A program made the position numbers and the translations under genes. A stretch of 64,000 bases of DNA from Psychrobacter alimentarius (GTDB lineage Bacteria > Pseudomonadota > Gammaproteobacteria > Pseudomonadales > Moraxellaceae), in assembly GCF_001606025.1 (NCBI RefSeq), contig NZ_CP014945.1, forward strand, positions 1,240,001-1,304,000. The letters are read 5' to 3'. The notes beneath the pieces were generated by a model that had not been told where the DNA came from, searched no databases, and saw only the letters and a list, made by a program, of their open reading frames with translations. Positions 8,676 through 17,262 of the stretch are shown here, piece after piece. Every line of letters begins with the position of its first letter. The stretch's first letter is position 1.

Positions 8676-9593
8676 ATGTCAGACAAACATTATGATGCGT
8701 TGCCAAAAGCGCATACTACCTACGCCAATATTGTAAAAAGTTTACTGCCTATGGGTAATAGCGGCAAAATTAGTAAAGATCAGCTGCCGCAAGCGACCTA
8801 TCATGTCGATGATCTGCATATTGATCAAGAAAACTTAAACGATTACCGAAAGATTTGCGGTTTTGCTAACAATGGTAAAGTCCCTATTACGTATTTTTCT
8901 GTACTGTCTCAAGCGCTACAAATGAATATGATGGTCAAAGAACCGTTTCCGTTTGCTATGTTAGGCTTAGTACACGTTGACAATAGTGTTACCCAATATC
9001 GTCCTATCGGTGAGCGCGAAACAGTGGCGCTATCGGTGGCTTTTGATAATTTACGTGACCATGCTCAAGGTCAACAATTTGACTTTGTGACCACAGTCAA
9101 ATCAGAAGATGAGGTGATTTGGGAAGGAACATCAACTTACCTATCACGCAGCAAAAAACCCAGTAGCAGCAAAGATAAAAAGAGTGCGCCACGTTCAGCA
9201 ACGGTTAAGCCAATAGTTAAAGAGCAGGGCGTACATAGTATTTTTGAAGTGCCAGAAGATATCGGTCGTCGTTATGCATTTGTTTCAGGTGACTTTAACC
9301 TTATCCATTTACATCCGTTGTCAGCTCGTGCTTTTGGGTTCCCCAAAGCGATTGCGCATGGTATGTGGTCAAAGGCCAAATGTCTTGCTATGATGGATGA
9401 ATTGCCTGATGCTTGTACCATTGATGTGTCATTTAAGCTGCCGATATTTTTGCCAGCTGAGGTTGAACTGATTGCTGATCCAGTCTCACAACTTGAGAGT
9501 GCAGAAGATAATTGCCAATTTGGATTGTACAGCTCAAAAAATGACAAACCGCATTTGGCTGGCACTGTTACCTTACAGAGTGGTAGTAAATAG
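8676..9593 (+). CDS. MaoC-family (R)-specific 3-hydroxyacyl hydratase/dehydratase
   Basis: A 305-aa double hot-dog protein. The C-terminal hot-dog carries the hydratase-2 motif with D206 and H211 in GDFNLIHLHP, followed by AHGM, and would hydrate enoyl-CoA or dehydrate (R)-3-hydroxyacyl-CoA. The N-terminal half (about 1-155) is a second, degenerate hot-dog, and a Ser/Lys linker (159-172) joins the two. Length and layout resemble mycobacterial HtdX, whose gene also neighbours fabG4. AGGA precedes the start. The preceding 300 bp contains the upstream terminator and presumably a promoter. Confidence 0.9.
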   Translation: MSDKHYDALPKAHTTYANIVKSLLPMGNSGKISKDQLPQATYHVDDLHIDQENLNDYRKICGFANNGKVPITYFSVLSQALQMNMMVKEPFPFAMLGLVHVDNSVTQYRPIGERETVALSVAFDNLRDHAQGQQFDFVTTVKSEDEVIWEGTSTYLSRSKKPSSSKDKKSAPRSATVKPIVKEQGVHSIFEVPEDIGRRYAFVSGDFNLIHLHPLSARAFGFPKAIAHGMWSKAKCLAMMDELPDACTIDVSFKLPIFLPAEVELIADPVSQLESAEDNCQFGLYSSKNDKPHLAGTVTLQSGSK

Positions 9594-9646
9594 CATAAGA
9601 CAACTCTTATTTTATATAGCCATATTTAACGAACCAATTTATAACT

Positions 9647-10303
9647 ATGACTTCACAAAATACCAGTCCAAAAGACACTAGCTCACAAGACATCAATTTA
9701 CACGACAATGTTACAAGCAAAGATCAGCGAGATAGTTCAGTAGCCATTAATATAGCTGCTAATGACAACGTGACTAATAATAGTTCTACGAGTGAAAATG
9801 TGAGCAGCGACAGTTTGATCAATGACGATTATGTTCATAATGACGCTCCTGACAATGGCGTCGATCTTGCTTCTGTTATTGAGCCGTACTTTCGTCCCGA
9901 TGCAAACACTGTCGTATGTGGTGCGCTTGACGAAGAAAAAGTAGCAGCGTTAGCAAAAGCGGGAATCGACGTAGTGATCAACTTGCAACCGGACGAAGAG
10001 TTAAGCTTTGATGAAGCCGCTGCAGTTGAGCGCGCAGGCATGGGTTACGAGCACTTACCAATTAGCAGTGCTGCCGATTTAAAGCAGCTCAAAATACTGG
10101 CGTTTGATAATATCTTGCGGCAACATCATGGCAAAAAAATAGCCGTACACTGCGGGTCTGGCAATCGAGTAGGGGCAGCGATTGCTTTGCGTGCGGGCTG
10201 GTTACGTGGTCGTAAGATGGATACAGCAATGGAACGTGGTCGTAGTCATGGCTTGACGAAACTTGAAGATGAGGTTTTTAAGCGTTTGCTTGTACCACGC
10301 TAA
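9647..10303 (+). CDS. DUF442/Blh-type protein phosphatase-like protein
   Basis: The 218-aa protein has a disordered Asn/Asp/Ser/Thr-rich N-terminus (about 1-75) and a compact C-terminal domain resembling the tyrosine-phosphatase-like domain of DUF442 (beta-lactamase hydrolase-like) proteins. The signature loop is HCGSGNR, with C169 and R174 spaced as in DUF442 members, one residue shorter than the classical HCX5R loop. DUF442 domains are often linked to sulfide metabolism or quorum functions, but nothing here specifies a substrate. It lies 54 bp after the MaoC gene with no terminator between them, so they may be cotranscribed. Confidence 0.8.
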   Translation: MTSQNTSPKDTSSQDINLHDNVTSKDQRDSSVAINIAANDNVTNNSSTSENVSSDSLINDDYVHNDAPDNGVDLASVIEPYFRPDANTVVCGALDEEKVAALAKAGIDVVINLQPDEELSFDEAAAVERAGMGYEHLPISSAADLKQLKILAFDNILRQHHGKKIAVHCGSGNRVGAAIALRAGWLRGRKMDTAMERGRSHGLTKLEDEVFKRLLVPR

Positions 10304-10338
10304 GCCAATACTTTATTCATATATCATCGTTTGATAAT

Positions 10339-10366
10339 AAAAGGCGACCACTAGGTGGCCTTTTTT
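10339..10366 (+). terminator. Rho-independent terminator after the DUF442 gene
   Basis: AAAAGGC pairs with GCCTTTT and an inner ACC pairs with GGT around a four-base loop; a six-T run follows. Confidence 0.85.
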
Positions 10367-10461
10367 ATGGGTAAATGTTTGATTTGTGTTTATCATAGGG
10401 CCGTTCAATCTCAAATGATAATATATTGTGTTTTATTTTATAAAAATGGAGCAAAGCCACC

Positions 10462-11898
10462 ATGACTGACTACCACAAAGAGAACAATCAGAACGTGGAT
10501 CAACAGATTAATTCAGAATTTCAGCAGCGCTTACAACAAATATTAACGGATTTGCAATTAGAAGATGGACCAGCAGGCGGCGTTGTGGTGGTCTATCAAG
10601 CGGGAAAGTGTATTGGCAAGGCAAGCACAGGTATGGCACGCTCGGATATGCTATGGCAGCCTGATACGTTGGCGATCAATTTTTCTACTGGTAAAGGGGT
10701 GCTGGCAACGCTGGTACATGTATTGGTTTCAAAACAATTGCTGAACTATGATGCGTTTATTGCTAGCTACTGGCCAGCATTTGCAGCAAATGGTAAAGAA
10801 AACATTACTTTGCGTAGTGTGCTATCGCATCAGGCAAATTTGTTCTCTATTCAAAGCATTGATGCCGATAGCGAAACAATGCTTGACTGGTCTGTTATGT
10901 TAGAAAAAGTGGCGGCTATGCCCATCACATCACCCACAAATGCAGCAGCTTATGATAGCGCTTATAGTGCCTTGGTCTACGGCTGGGTATTAGGCGGTGT
11001 AATAGAGGCTGTCACCAATATGTCGTTAGCCAAAGCGTTGATACATTACTTAACAGAGCCTTTGGGTATTGCAGACAGCTGCTATTTTGGCGTACCTGAT
11101 AGCAAAGTAGAGCAGGTAGCAACGCTGGTTCAAGATTTTGATGCGTCAGAGAGTGAGGACGCGTTACTACGTCATAAACGTCACAATCGTAAGCCTGTTT
11201 TAAAACCTGATTCTTTAAGTACCTTACGCACTTATGAAAATCTACCCAGTTATTCGTGTTGGCGGCAGCAGGCTGTAGCCAATAAGAAGACCATGGATAA
11301 TGAGAACACAGTAGACTCTGATGAGCATAATGAGTTGCCAAAACTAGACACAGCGCGTATCACTCGTCTGTACTTTGATACCAGTCAGCTCAATCTAAGA
11401 AACTACAAGGCAGCACTCATACCTGCCAGCAAACAACCGATTGACTATCACAAGCGTGAGACATTAAAAGCAGTCATTCCAGCTGCCAATGGTGTTGCCT
11501 CAGCAGATGCGCTAGCGACTATTTATGCCATGTTAGCAAATGGCGGTGAGTGGCAAGGACAGACGCTTATTGATCATAAAACCTTTCAGCAGCTCTCTAC
11601 ACCGCAAGTGACAGGTCCAGATGCCGTTATGCCAGCCTCGATGCAATGGCGCTTGGGCTATCATCGGTTGTTTACCTTGTGCACCCATGATAAAAGCGCT
11701 GACGAGGCACTCAAGCCTCAAATATCAGGGTTTGGGCACATGGGTTATAACGGCTCAGTTGCCTGGTGTGACCCCTCACGTCAATTGTCATTCGCTTTTA
11801 TTCATAACTTCGATACCACCATGCTAAATGATATTCGTCAGTTCGCATTAACAGAAGCTGTGCTACTTTTGATCAATGAGACGCGCTTAGCCAGTTAA
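10462..11898 (+). CDS. Serine hydrolase of the beta-lactamase/esterase VIII family
   Basis: A 478-aa protein of the class C beta-lactamase-like fold. The catalytic serine is S75 in STGK (SxxK). A Tyr motif near YDSAYSALVYG takes the place of YxN, and GHMGYNG near residue 428 stands for the KTG/HxG box. There is no signal peptide, so it should be cytosolic, which argues for an esterase or amide hydrolase rather than a periplasmic beta-lactamase. A long insertion (about residues 215-310) separates the central motifs. GGAG nine bases upstream supports the start. It ends 23 bp from a convergent antiporter gene. Confidence 0.87.
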   Translation: MTDYHKENNQNVDQQINSEFQQRLQQILTDLQLEDGPAGGVVVVYQAGKCIGKASTGMARSDMLWQPDTLAINFSTGKGVLATLVHVLVSKQLLNYDAFIASYWPAFAANGKENITLRSVLSHQANLFSIQSIDADSETMLDWSVMLEKVAAMPITSPTNAAAYDSAYSALVYGWVLGGVIEAVTNMSLAKALIHYLTEPLGIADSCYFGVPDSKVEQVATLVQDFDASESEDALLRHKRHNRKPVLKPDSLSTLRTYENLPSYSCWRQQAVANKKTMDNENTVDSDEHNELPKLDTARITRLYFDTSQLNLRNYKAALIPASKQPIDYHKRETLKAVIPAANGVASADALATIYAMLANGGEWQGQTLIDHKTFQQLSTPQVTGPDAVMPASMQWRLGYHRLFTLCTHDKSADEALKPQISGFGHMGYNGSVAWCDPSRQLSFAFIHNFDTTMLNDIRQFALTEAVLLLINETRLAS

Positions 11899-11921
11899 CA
11901 TGAGCTGATAATATTCATTTA

Positions 11922-13181
11922 CTAGGTCTTGTTTGGTACCATTTTAAGTAGTCTGTTGGCACTAAGACCATGCATAAATATCGAAATTAAAATAACAATT
12001 GAACAGACGACCCATAGTTTGAGTGCATCTTCCTCGCCGAAAAATCCCTGATTGAGTGCATAAGCCAAATAGTACAGGGTACCAATACCACGGATACCCA
12101 GTGCTGAGATTGCATATTTTTCGGTACGAGGAAGCTTCAACCCTGAAAGAGCAATAAAACCACCAATCGGACGTATGAATAATAAGAAAGCAAAACTGAC
12201 GATATATACACGCCACGTTAGCTCAACCCCAGATTGCAATCCTTGACCCAAAAATATCCCAAAAGTGACCAACACCAAAGTCATCAGCAGGCCTTCTGAT
12301 TGCTCTGCAAAGTCGTGTAGCTTTTCATGATATGCGTGCTTGTGTTCTGAACGTCGGAAGGCAAATGCGGCGATAAACACAGCGATAAAACCATAACTAT
12401 GAACGAATTCTGCTAGTCCATAAGCGACTAAGGTGAGAGCAATGACGACATAACCTTGTGAGATGGTTGTGTCTTTGGTATGTTTCGAGAATACCATTTT
12501 GGCCATAACCTTACCAACAATGATACCCGTCACCAATCCCGCACCAATTTTCCACAGTACGTCGTGCGTGAACCATTCCCAAAGCAGTTCACTGGTAATA
12601 CCATTACCCTCACTAAATGCTTCCGCTATCTTTATGGCCAAATACACAAAAGGAAAGGCCAATCCATCATTCAACCCTGCTTCTGAGGTTAGCGCGAAAC
12701 GTGGTGTGTCTTCACCGCCTGTATTGGGTGGACCTACTTGAATACTAGAGGCCAAAACAGGATCAGTAGGTGCTAACACTGCGCCGAGTAAGAGGGCAGC
12801 TCCTAAAGTAAGACCAAAGGCATAATAGCCTAATACCGCCATCGAAAAGATACCGATCGGCATGGTGATGAGCAAAAGGCGTGTCGTAGGACGCCACAAT
12901 CGCCAACTTAAAGGAGTGTCAATTTTAATACCAGCGCTGACTAACGAAACAATCACCACAAACTCGGTGAGCTTCTCGATAATCACGCCATTATCAATAG
13001 GATCTAAAAAAGTAAGAGTGATCCAAAAATAGCCTACTATCACTCCTAAAGTGACTTGTAACATGGGTAATGAAATAGGGGTCTTTTTAAAAATAATAGG
13101 AAACAGGGCGCCGAATAAAAAGGCGACACCGCAGATTAATAAGAATAAGTTATAGTTTTCTATCATAAGGTTTTCATGCAC
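11922..13181 (-). CDS. Na+/H+ (cation:proton) antiporter, CPA1 family
   Basis: A 419-aa polytopic membrane protein with about twelve hydrophobic segments. The ion-binding helix motifs are APTDPVLASS and SEAGLNDG, as in NhaP/CPA1 exchangers; the paired aspartates of TDP and of NDG are the residues expected to bind Na+ and H+. It would expel Na+ (or exchange K+) at the cytoplasmic membrane and helps explain salt tolerance alongside the betaine transporters here. The start is uncertain: an ATG at 13181 and one five codons downstream both have weak ribosome sites. Confidence 0.9.
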   Translation of the reverse strand: MHENLMIENYNLFLLICGVAFLFGALFPIIFKKTPISLPMLQVTLGVIVGYFWITLTFLDPIDNGVIIEKLTEFVVIVSLVSAGIKIDTPLSWRLWRPTTRLLLITMPIGIFSMAVLGYYAFGLTLGAALLLGAVLAPTDPVLASSIQVGPPNTGGEDTPRFALTSEAGLNDGLAFPFVYLAIKIAEAFSEGNGITSELLWEWFTHDVLWKIGAGLVTGIIVGKVMAKMVFSKHTKDTTISQGYVVIALTLVAYGLAEFVHSYGFIAVFIAAFAFRRSEHKHAYHEKLHDFAEQSEGLLMTLVLVTFGIFLGQGLQSGVELTWRVYIVSFAFLLFIRPIGGFIALSGLKLPRTEKYAISALGIRGIGTLYYLAYALNQGFFGEEDALKLWVVCSIVILISIFMHGLSANRLLKMVPNKT

Positions 13182-13375
13182 CAGTATAGGATTTTTAAGA
13201 CTTGCAAATGTACAAAATGAGCAACTGATAATGATTGGCTATTAAACGTAACGTGGATATATTTAGATAATTGAGGTGTCTGCCATAAGAAGTAGGAGAC
13301 CTGCTTATCATGACGATAAATTGACTCAAATGTCGCAAAAAATCGTTATCAAAACGATTGCTGTGTTGTTTTTTG

Positions 13376-13405
13376 GTGAAAAAAAGCCTGCATAGTGCAG
13401 GCTTT
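13376..13405 (-). terminator. Rho-independent terminator after ilvD
   Basis: AAAGCCTGCA and TGCAGGCTTT form a perfect ten-base stem around TAG. On the minus strand it continues into a T-run. It sits about 60 bp past the ilvD stop. Confidence 0.92.
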
Positions 13406-13467
13406 ACATACTTCTATAAGGATTTTCTAACAATTTATAAGGTAAGATTTATAAATAGCTGTTTGGC

Positions 13468-15354
13468 TTAACGCTCTACTTGGCTGACATCGCGTATTGC
13501 GCCAGTATCAGCACTGGTCGTCATGGCAGCGTAAGCACGCAGAGCAGGCGTAACATAACGTTCACGATTGACAGGCTTCCATGCATCGCGACCACGAGCC
13601 TCCATCACGTCACGACGAGCTGCTATCTCTGCATCACTTACTTGCATATTGATGGTACGGTTTGGAATGTCGATATGAATGGTATCGCCTTCTTCAACCA
13701 GACCAATAGCACCGCCTTCAGCAGCTTCTGGACTGGCATGGCCAATCGATAGACCTGAGGTACCACCAGAGAAACGACCATCTGTCAGTAGCGCACACTG
13801 CTTTCCTAACCCTTTTGATTTGAGATAGGTTGTTGGGTAGAGCATCTCTTGCATACCAGGACCGCCTTTTGGCCCCTCAAAACGAATGATGACCACATCA
13901 CCGGCAACGATTTTGTCGTCTAAAACGGCAGCAACTGCATCGTCTTGGGACTCAAAAATACGCGCACGACCTGTGAAGGTTAAGATACTCTCGTCGACGC
14001 CAGCGGTTTTGACCACACAGCCACGCTCAGCGATATTGCCATACAGCACCGCAAGACCACCATCTTTTGAGTAAGCGTGTTTTGCGCTACGGATACAGCC
14101 GGATTCACGGTTGACATCCAGATTTGACCATTCTTTTGATTGTGAAAACGCTTCAGTGGTTCGTACACCGCCAGGTGCTGCCAGAAAGCGTGCGCGCGCC
14201 TCATGATTAGCAGGATTCATGATATCCCATTTATCAATCGCTTCTTTCATGGTATTACTATGGATGGTTGGCACATCCGTTTTTAGTAATCCAGCACGAT
14301 CAAGCTCGGCCAGTAGTGCAAAGACACCGCCCGCACGATGCACATCTTCCATATGGTATTTTTGCGAAGCAGGGGCAACTTTTGCTAGACAAGGCACACC
14401 GCGGCTTAAACGGTCAATATCAGCCATTTTGAAATCGATTTCGGCTTCATTGGCAGCAGCAAGTAGATGCAATATCGTATTGGTTGAACCACCCATGGCG
14501 ATGTCCAAACTCATGGCATTTTCAAAAGCCGCTTTGGTTGCAATAGAGCGGGGCAATACAGAGTCATCATCTTGCTCATAGCGACGTTTGGCTAGTGAGA
14601 CAATGGTACGACCCGCTTCTAAAAACAGCTCGCGGCGCAGCGAATGGGTGGCAAGTAGTGAGCCGTTGCCTGGTAAGGCCAGTCCTAACGCTTCAGTCAA
14701 ACAGTTCATTGAGTTGGCCGTGAACATACCAGAGCATGAACCACAAGTTGGACAGGCTGAAGCCTCAATAGCGGCCACATCTTCATCACTAATGCTGTCA
14801 TCAGCCGCGTCCATCATTGCATCAACAAGGTCAAGTTTACGGATGGCACTACTGTCATCGCCATCGGTGTTGTGACTCTTACCAACGGTGCTGGCTAAAA
14901 TCTTGCCCGCTTCCATCGGTCCGCCTGAAATAAATACCACTGGAATATTAAGACGCATCGCCGCCATCAGCATGCCGGGGGTGATTTTATCGCAGTTTGA
15001 GATACAAACAAGCGCATCGGCACAGTGTGCATTGACCATATATTCTACTGAATCAGCAATCAAGTCACGACTTGGCAATGAATACAACATGCCACTATGA
15101 CCCATCGCAATACCATCATCGACAGCAATAGTATTAAACTCTTTTGCCACACCGCCGGCCTTCTCAATCTCACGTGCGACCATTTGACCAAGGTCTTTTA
15201 GATGTACGTGACCTGGTACAAACTGGGTGAATGAGTTGGCAATGGCAATAATTGGTTTGCCAAAGTCGCCATCAGTCATACCAGTTGCACGCCATAGTGC
15301 ACGAGCACCTGCCATATTACGACCACCAGTAGAGGTTTTTGAGCGATAATCCAT
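13468..15354 (-). CDS. ilvD: Dihydroxy-acid dehydratase
   Basis: IlvD dehydrates 2,3-dihydroxy-isovalerate and -methylvalerate, the third step of valine/isoleucine synthesis. At 628 aa it is close to the 616 aa of the enteric enzyme. The Fe-S/Mg motifs are present: [13 protein letters not shown] near residue 122, [17 protein letters not shown] near 195, and the C-terminal [11 protein letters not shown] near 525. AAGGAA lies upstream of the ATG. It is monocistronic, bounded by its own terminator. No leader peptide or attenuator was recognised in the 190 bp upstream, although an imperfect inverted repeat spans about 15467-15516. Confidence 0.97.
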   Translation of the reverse strand: MDYRSKTSTGGRNMAGARALWRATGMTDGDFGKPIIAIANSFTQFVPGHVHLKDLGQMVAREIEKAGGVAKEFNTIAVDDGIAMGHSGMLYSLPSRDLIADSVEYMVNAHCADALVCISNCDKITPGMLMAAMRLNIPVVFISGGPMEAGKILASTVGKSHNTDGDDSSAIRKLDLVDAMMDAADDSISDEDVAAIEASACPTCGSCSGMFTANSMNCLTEALGLALPGNGSLLATHSLRRELFLEAGRTIVSLAKRRYEQDDDSVLPRSIATKAAFENAMSLDIAMGGSTNTILHLLAAANEAEIDFKMADIDRLSRGVPCLAKVAPASQKYHMEDVHRAGGVFALLAELDRAGLLKTDVPTIHSNTMKEAIDKWDIMNPANHEARARFLAAPGGVRTTEAFSQSKEWSNLDVNRESGCIRSAKHAYSKDGGLAVLYGNIAERGCVVKTAGVDESILTFTGRARIFESQDDAVAAVLDDKIVAGDVVIIRFEGPKGGPGMQEMLYPTTYLKSKGLGKQCALLTDGRFSGGTSGLSIGHASPEAAEGGAIGLVEEGDTIHIDIPNRTINMQVSDAEIAARRDVMEARGRDAWKPVNRERYVTPALRAYAAMTTSADTGAIRDVSQVER

Positions 15355-15545
15355 GTGAAATTCCTTACAAATAGGCGAGGTTTGTTAAAAGTGCTTCCTC
15401 AAGTGTGATGAGGATAGTTTGCTTTTTATAGAGAGTGAGGACTAGTGAATAATACTAAGTCAATACCATACCATTAGCTATGAATAAATAAAAATAGCTC
15501 AGTTATGGTAATGGTTTGAATGTAATCAAAAATACGTTAAAGACA

Positions 15546-16331
15546 CTATTCAAGGCGCGCTAAAATAGCCTTATCAAACCAAGTCAGATCTGCTTTGTCC
15601 GCTTCTAGCTTCGCAATCGCTGCCAATGCATGAGCAGGTAAAAGCTGTTGATAATCACTTCTAGCATTAATGGTCAATAGCGATTCAGGCTGAGACTGTT
15701 GTTCATCGATACTCACTAACGTCTGTTTGTCATTTTTATAAAGAACATCAACACGACCAAAAAACTGCCAGTCTTTAAAAGCGGCAACAACGGCTTCTGC
15801 TTCGTTTTTAGTATATACCTGCTGGGTCTCTTTACCTGTATTGGTCCAATGCAAACGTACAGCTAATTGCAATGCCTCACTAAACACGACCAATGAGCCG
15901 ATGATTTTTACATGCCAAGGATCAGACAAGGCATCTTTATTGATACCAATCAGCGTGGCGGCTTCATGAGTCGTCATAGGCGTATTAAACTGGGCAAGTA
16001 ATGCAGGCGTTAGTGGATAGGCTGCCTTAATACTCTCATCTAAGCTATCGTAATGATACAAAAAGGGTAGTAGTAGATCTTGTGTGATTGTCTTTTTGGT
16101 GATTTTACAATTGTGTATTTGCCAGCTGATGGTTTTGTCAGTCAAGGCTTCTGCTAAGATGATAGCGTTAGGCTCAATAGTCTGTACACCGTTTTCGTTC
16201 TCAGTGCTACCATGTACAGAATTCGTCGGTACAACGTTTTCTGACAAAGATTTTGGCGCCAAATTATCAGCGTTTGTAGGAGTCTCATTCATATTTGATT
16301 GAGTGGGCAAAGTAGACGAATCCATAAGCAT
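15546..16331 (-). CDS. Hypothetical protein, 261 aa, family not recognised
   Basis: I do not recognise this protein. The first 50 residues are Asn/Thr/Ser-rich and probably disordered. Residues about 60-260 look folded, with mixed hydrophobic strands and helices, several Trp residues and no signal peptide, membrane helix or cysteine cluster (a single Cys in HNCKITK). Two in-frame ATGs at 16331 and 16325 are possible; neither has a good ribosome site. It lies between ilvD and a divergent HIT gene. Coding probability is supported by length and lack of overlap. It may be restricted to Psychrobacter or its relatives. Confidence 0.7.
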   Translation of the reverse strand: MLMDSSTLPTQSNMNETPTNADNLAPKSLSENVVPTNSVHGSTENENGVQTIEPNAIILAEALTDKTISWQIHNCKITKKTITQDLLLPFLYHYDSLDESIKAAYPLTPALLAQFNTPMTTHEAATLIGINKDALSDPWHVKIIGSLVVFSEALQLAVRLHWTNTGKETQQVYTKNEAEAVVAAFKDWQFFGRVDVLYKNDKQTLVSIDEQQSQPESLLTINARSDYQQLLPAHALAAIAKLEADKADLTWFDKAILARLE

Positions 16332-16543
16332 TGTGTTCTTAAAGTAGAGTAGTAATATAACATTTAAGGCACCTAGCTCGCTAATAAATTAGCGAACAAC
16401 AGTGAGAATAGACTTTATCGCTTCTTTGAAGCACACTATCATATCTTGTACTGACATAACGTTTAGTCCACTATATTCAAGACCGTCCAATGACTCGAAA
16501 AGCCTACTGAATTATTTAACATCAAACTAATAAAGGAATAAAT

Positions 16544-16984
16544 ATGAGCCAAAATAATAAGCAAGTGACTTACGATGACAATAATATTTTTGCCAAAATG
16601 CTTAGTGGTGATATTCCCTATCATAAAGTCTATGAAGACGACAAAACCCTCGCCTTTATGGATATCATGCCACAAGCGGAAGGTCATGTACTGGTCATAC
16701 CCAAGCAAAAGGCTGTTGATTTGGCAGATCTTGAGCCAGAATATGCCGCCGCCGTCTTGATGACTTGCAAAAAAGTGATGCAAGCACAGCGCCAAGTATT
16801 TGAGCGTGAAGGTATCATTCAGATGCAGCTAAATGGCACGCAAGCAGGGCAGACCGTTTTTCATTATCATGTGCATCTCATACCATCCAGTATTCATGAA
16901 TTGGGTCGTCATGCTGTGACACAAGTAGAGAATGATCAACTGGCTGATATGGCTGAAAAGCTTGCTACGGCTATCGAAAGTTAA
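16544..16984 (+). CDS. HIT-family nucleotide-binding hydrolase
   Basis: A 146-aa histidine-triad protein: the triad H107, H109, H111 is in FHYHVHLIP, and the N-terminal IPYHKVYEDD and HVLVIPK motifs are those of the HinT/Hit branch. Family members hydrolyse adenosine phosphoramidates or dinucleoside phosphates. AAAGGA precedes the ATG and a terminator follows, so it is a single-gene unit. Confidence 0.94.
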   Translation: MSQNNKQVTYDDNNIFAKMLSGDIPYHKVYEDDKTLAFMDIMPQAEGHVLVIPKQKAVDLADLEPEYAAAVLMTCKKVMQAQRQVFEREGIIQMQLNGTQAGQTVFHYHVHLIPSSIHELGRHAVTQVENDQLADMAEKLATAIES

Positions 16985-17038
16985 TTGTATTCAGGCATAT
17001 TATTAGCCTAATAATCAGTTTTTCTTATAATGAATCGA

Positions 17039-17064
17039 AAGGCAGCTGAATAGCTGTCTTTTTT
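17039..17064 (+). terminator. Rho-independent terminator after the HIT gene
   Basis: AAGGCAGCT pairs with AGCTGTCTT (one G-U) around GAAT, followed by further Ts. Confidence 0.9.
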
Positions 17065-17262
17065 ATTGTTTGGTAATCATGATGTAATATTCCTTAAAGT
17101 ATTGTTACAAAAGCAGTGATAATCTGGGGTTTTGGGACATACTATGATAAAAACTGTGCCACCTATATAAACTTTGCTCCATATTTAACATTATTTATTA
17201 GTGCTCACTTGAAGAAGGAGTTGCTACTTTTATTATTCATTTTTTGAGGGAATCATTTTTTC

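Noticed and set aside
10462..11898. Antibiotic-resistance beta-lactamase
   Set aside because: The SxxK serine hydrolase has no signal peptide and lacks the class C YxN/KTG pattern, so a resistance role is not supported.
14219..14875. Long open frames of 95-120 codons antisense to ilvD
   Set aside because: They overlap a fully conserved gene in another frame and have no ribosome site or recognisable product.
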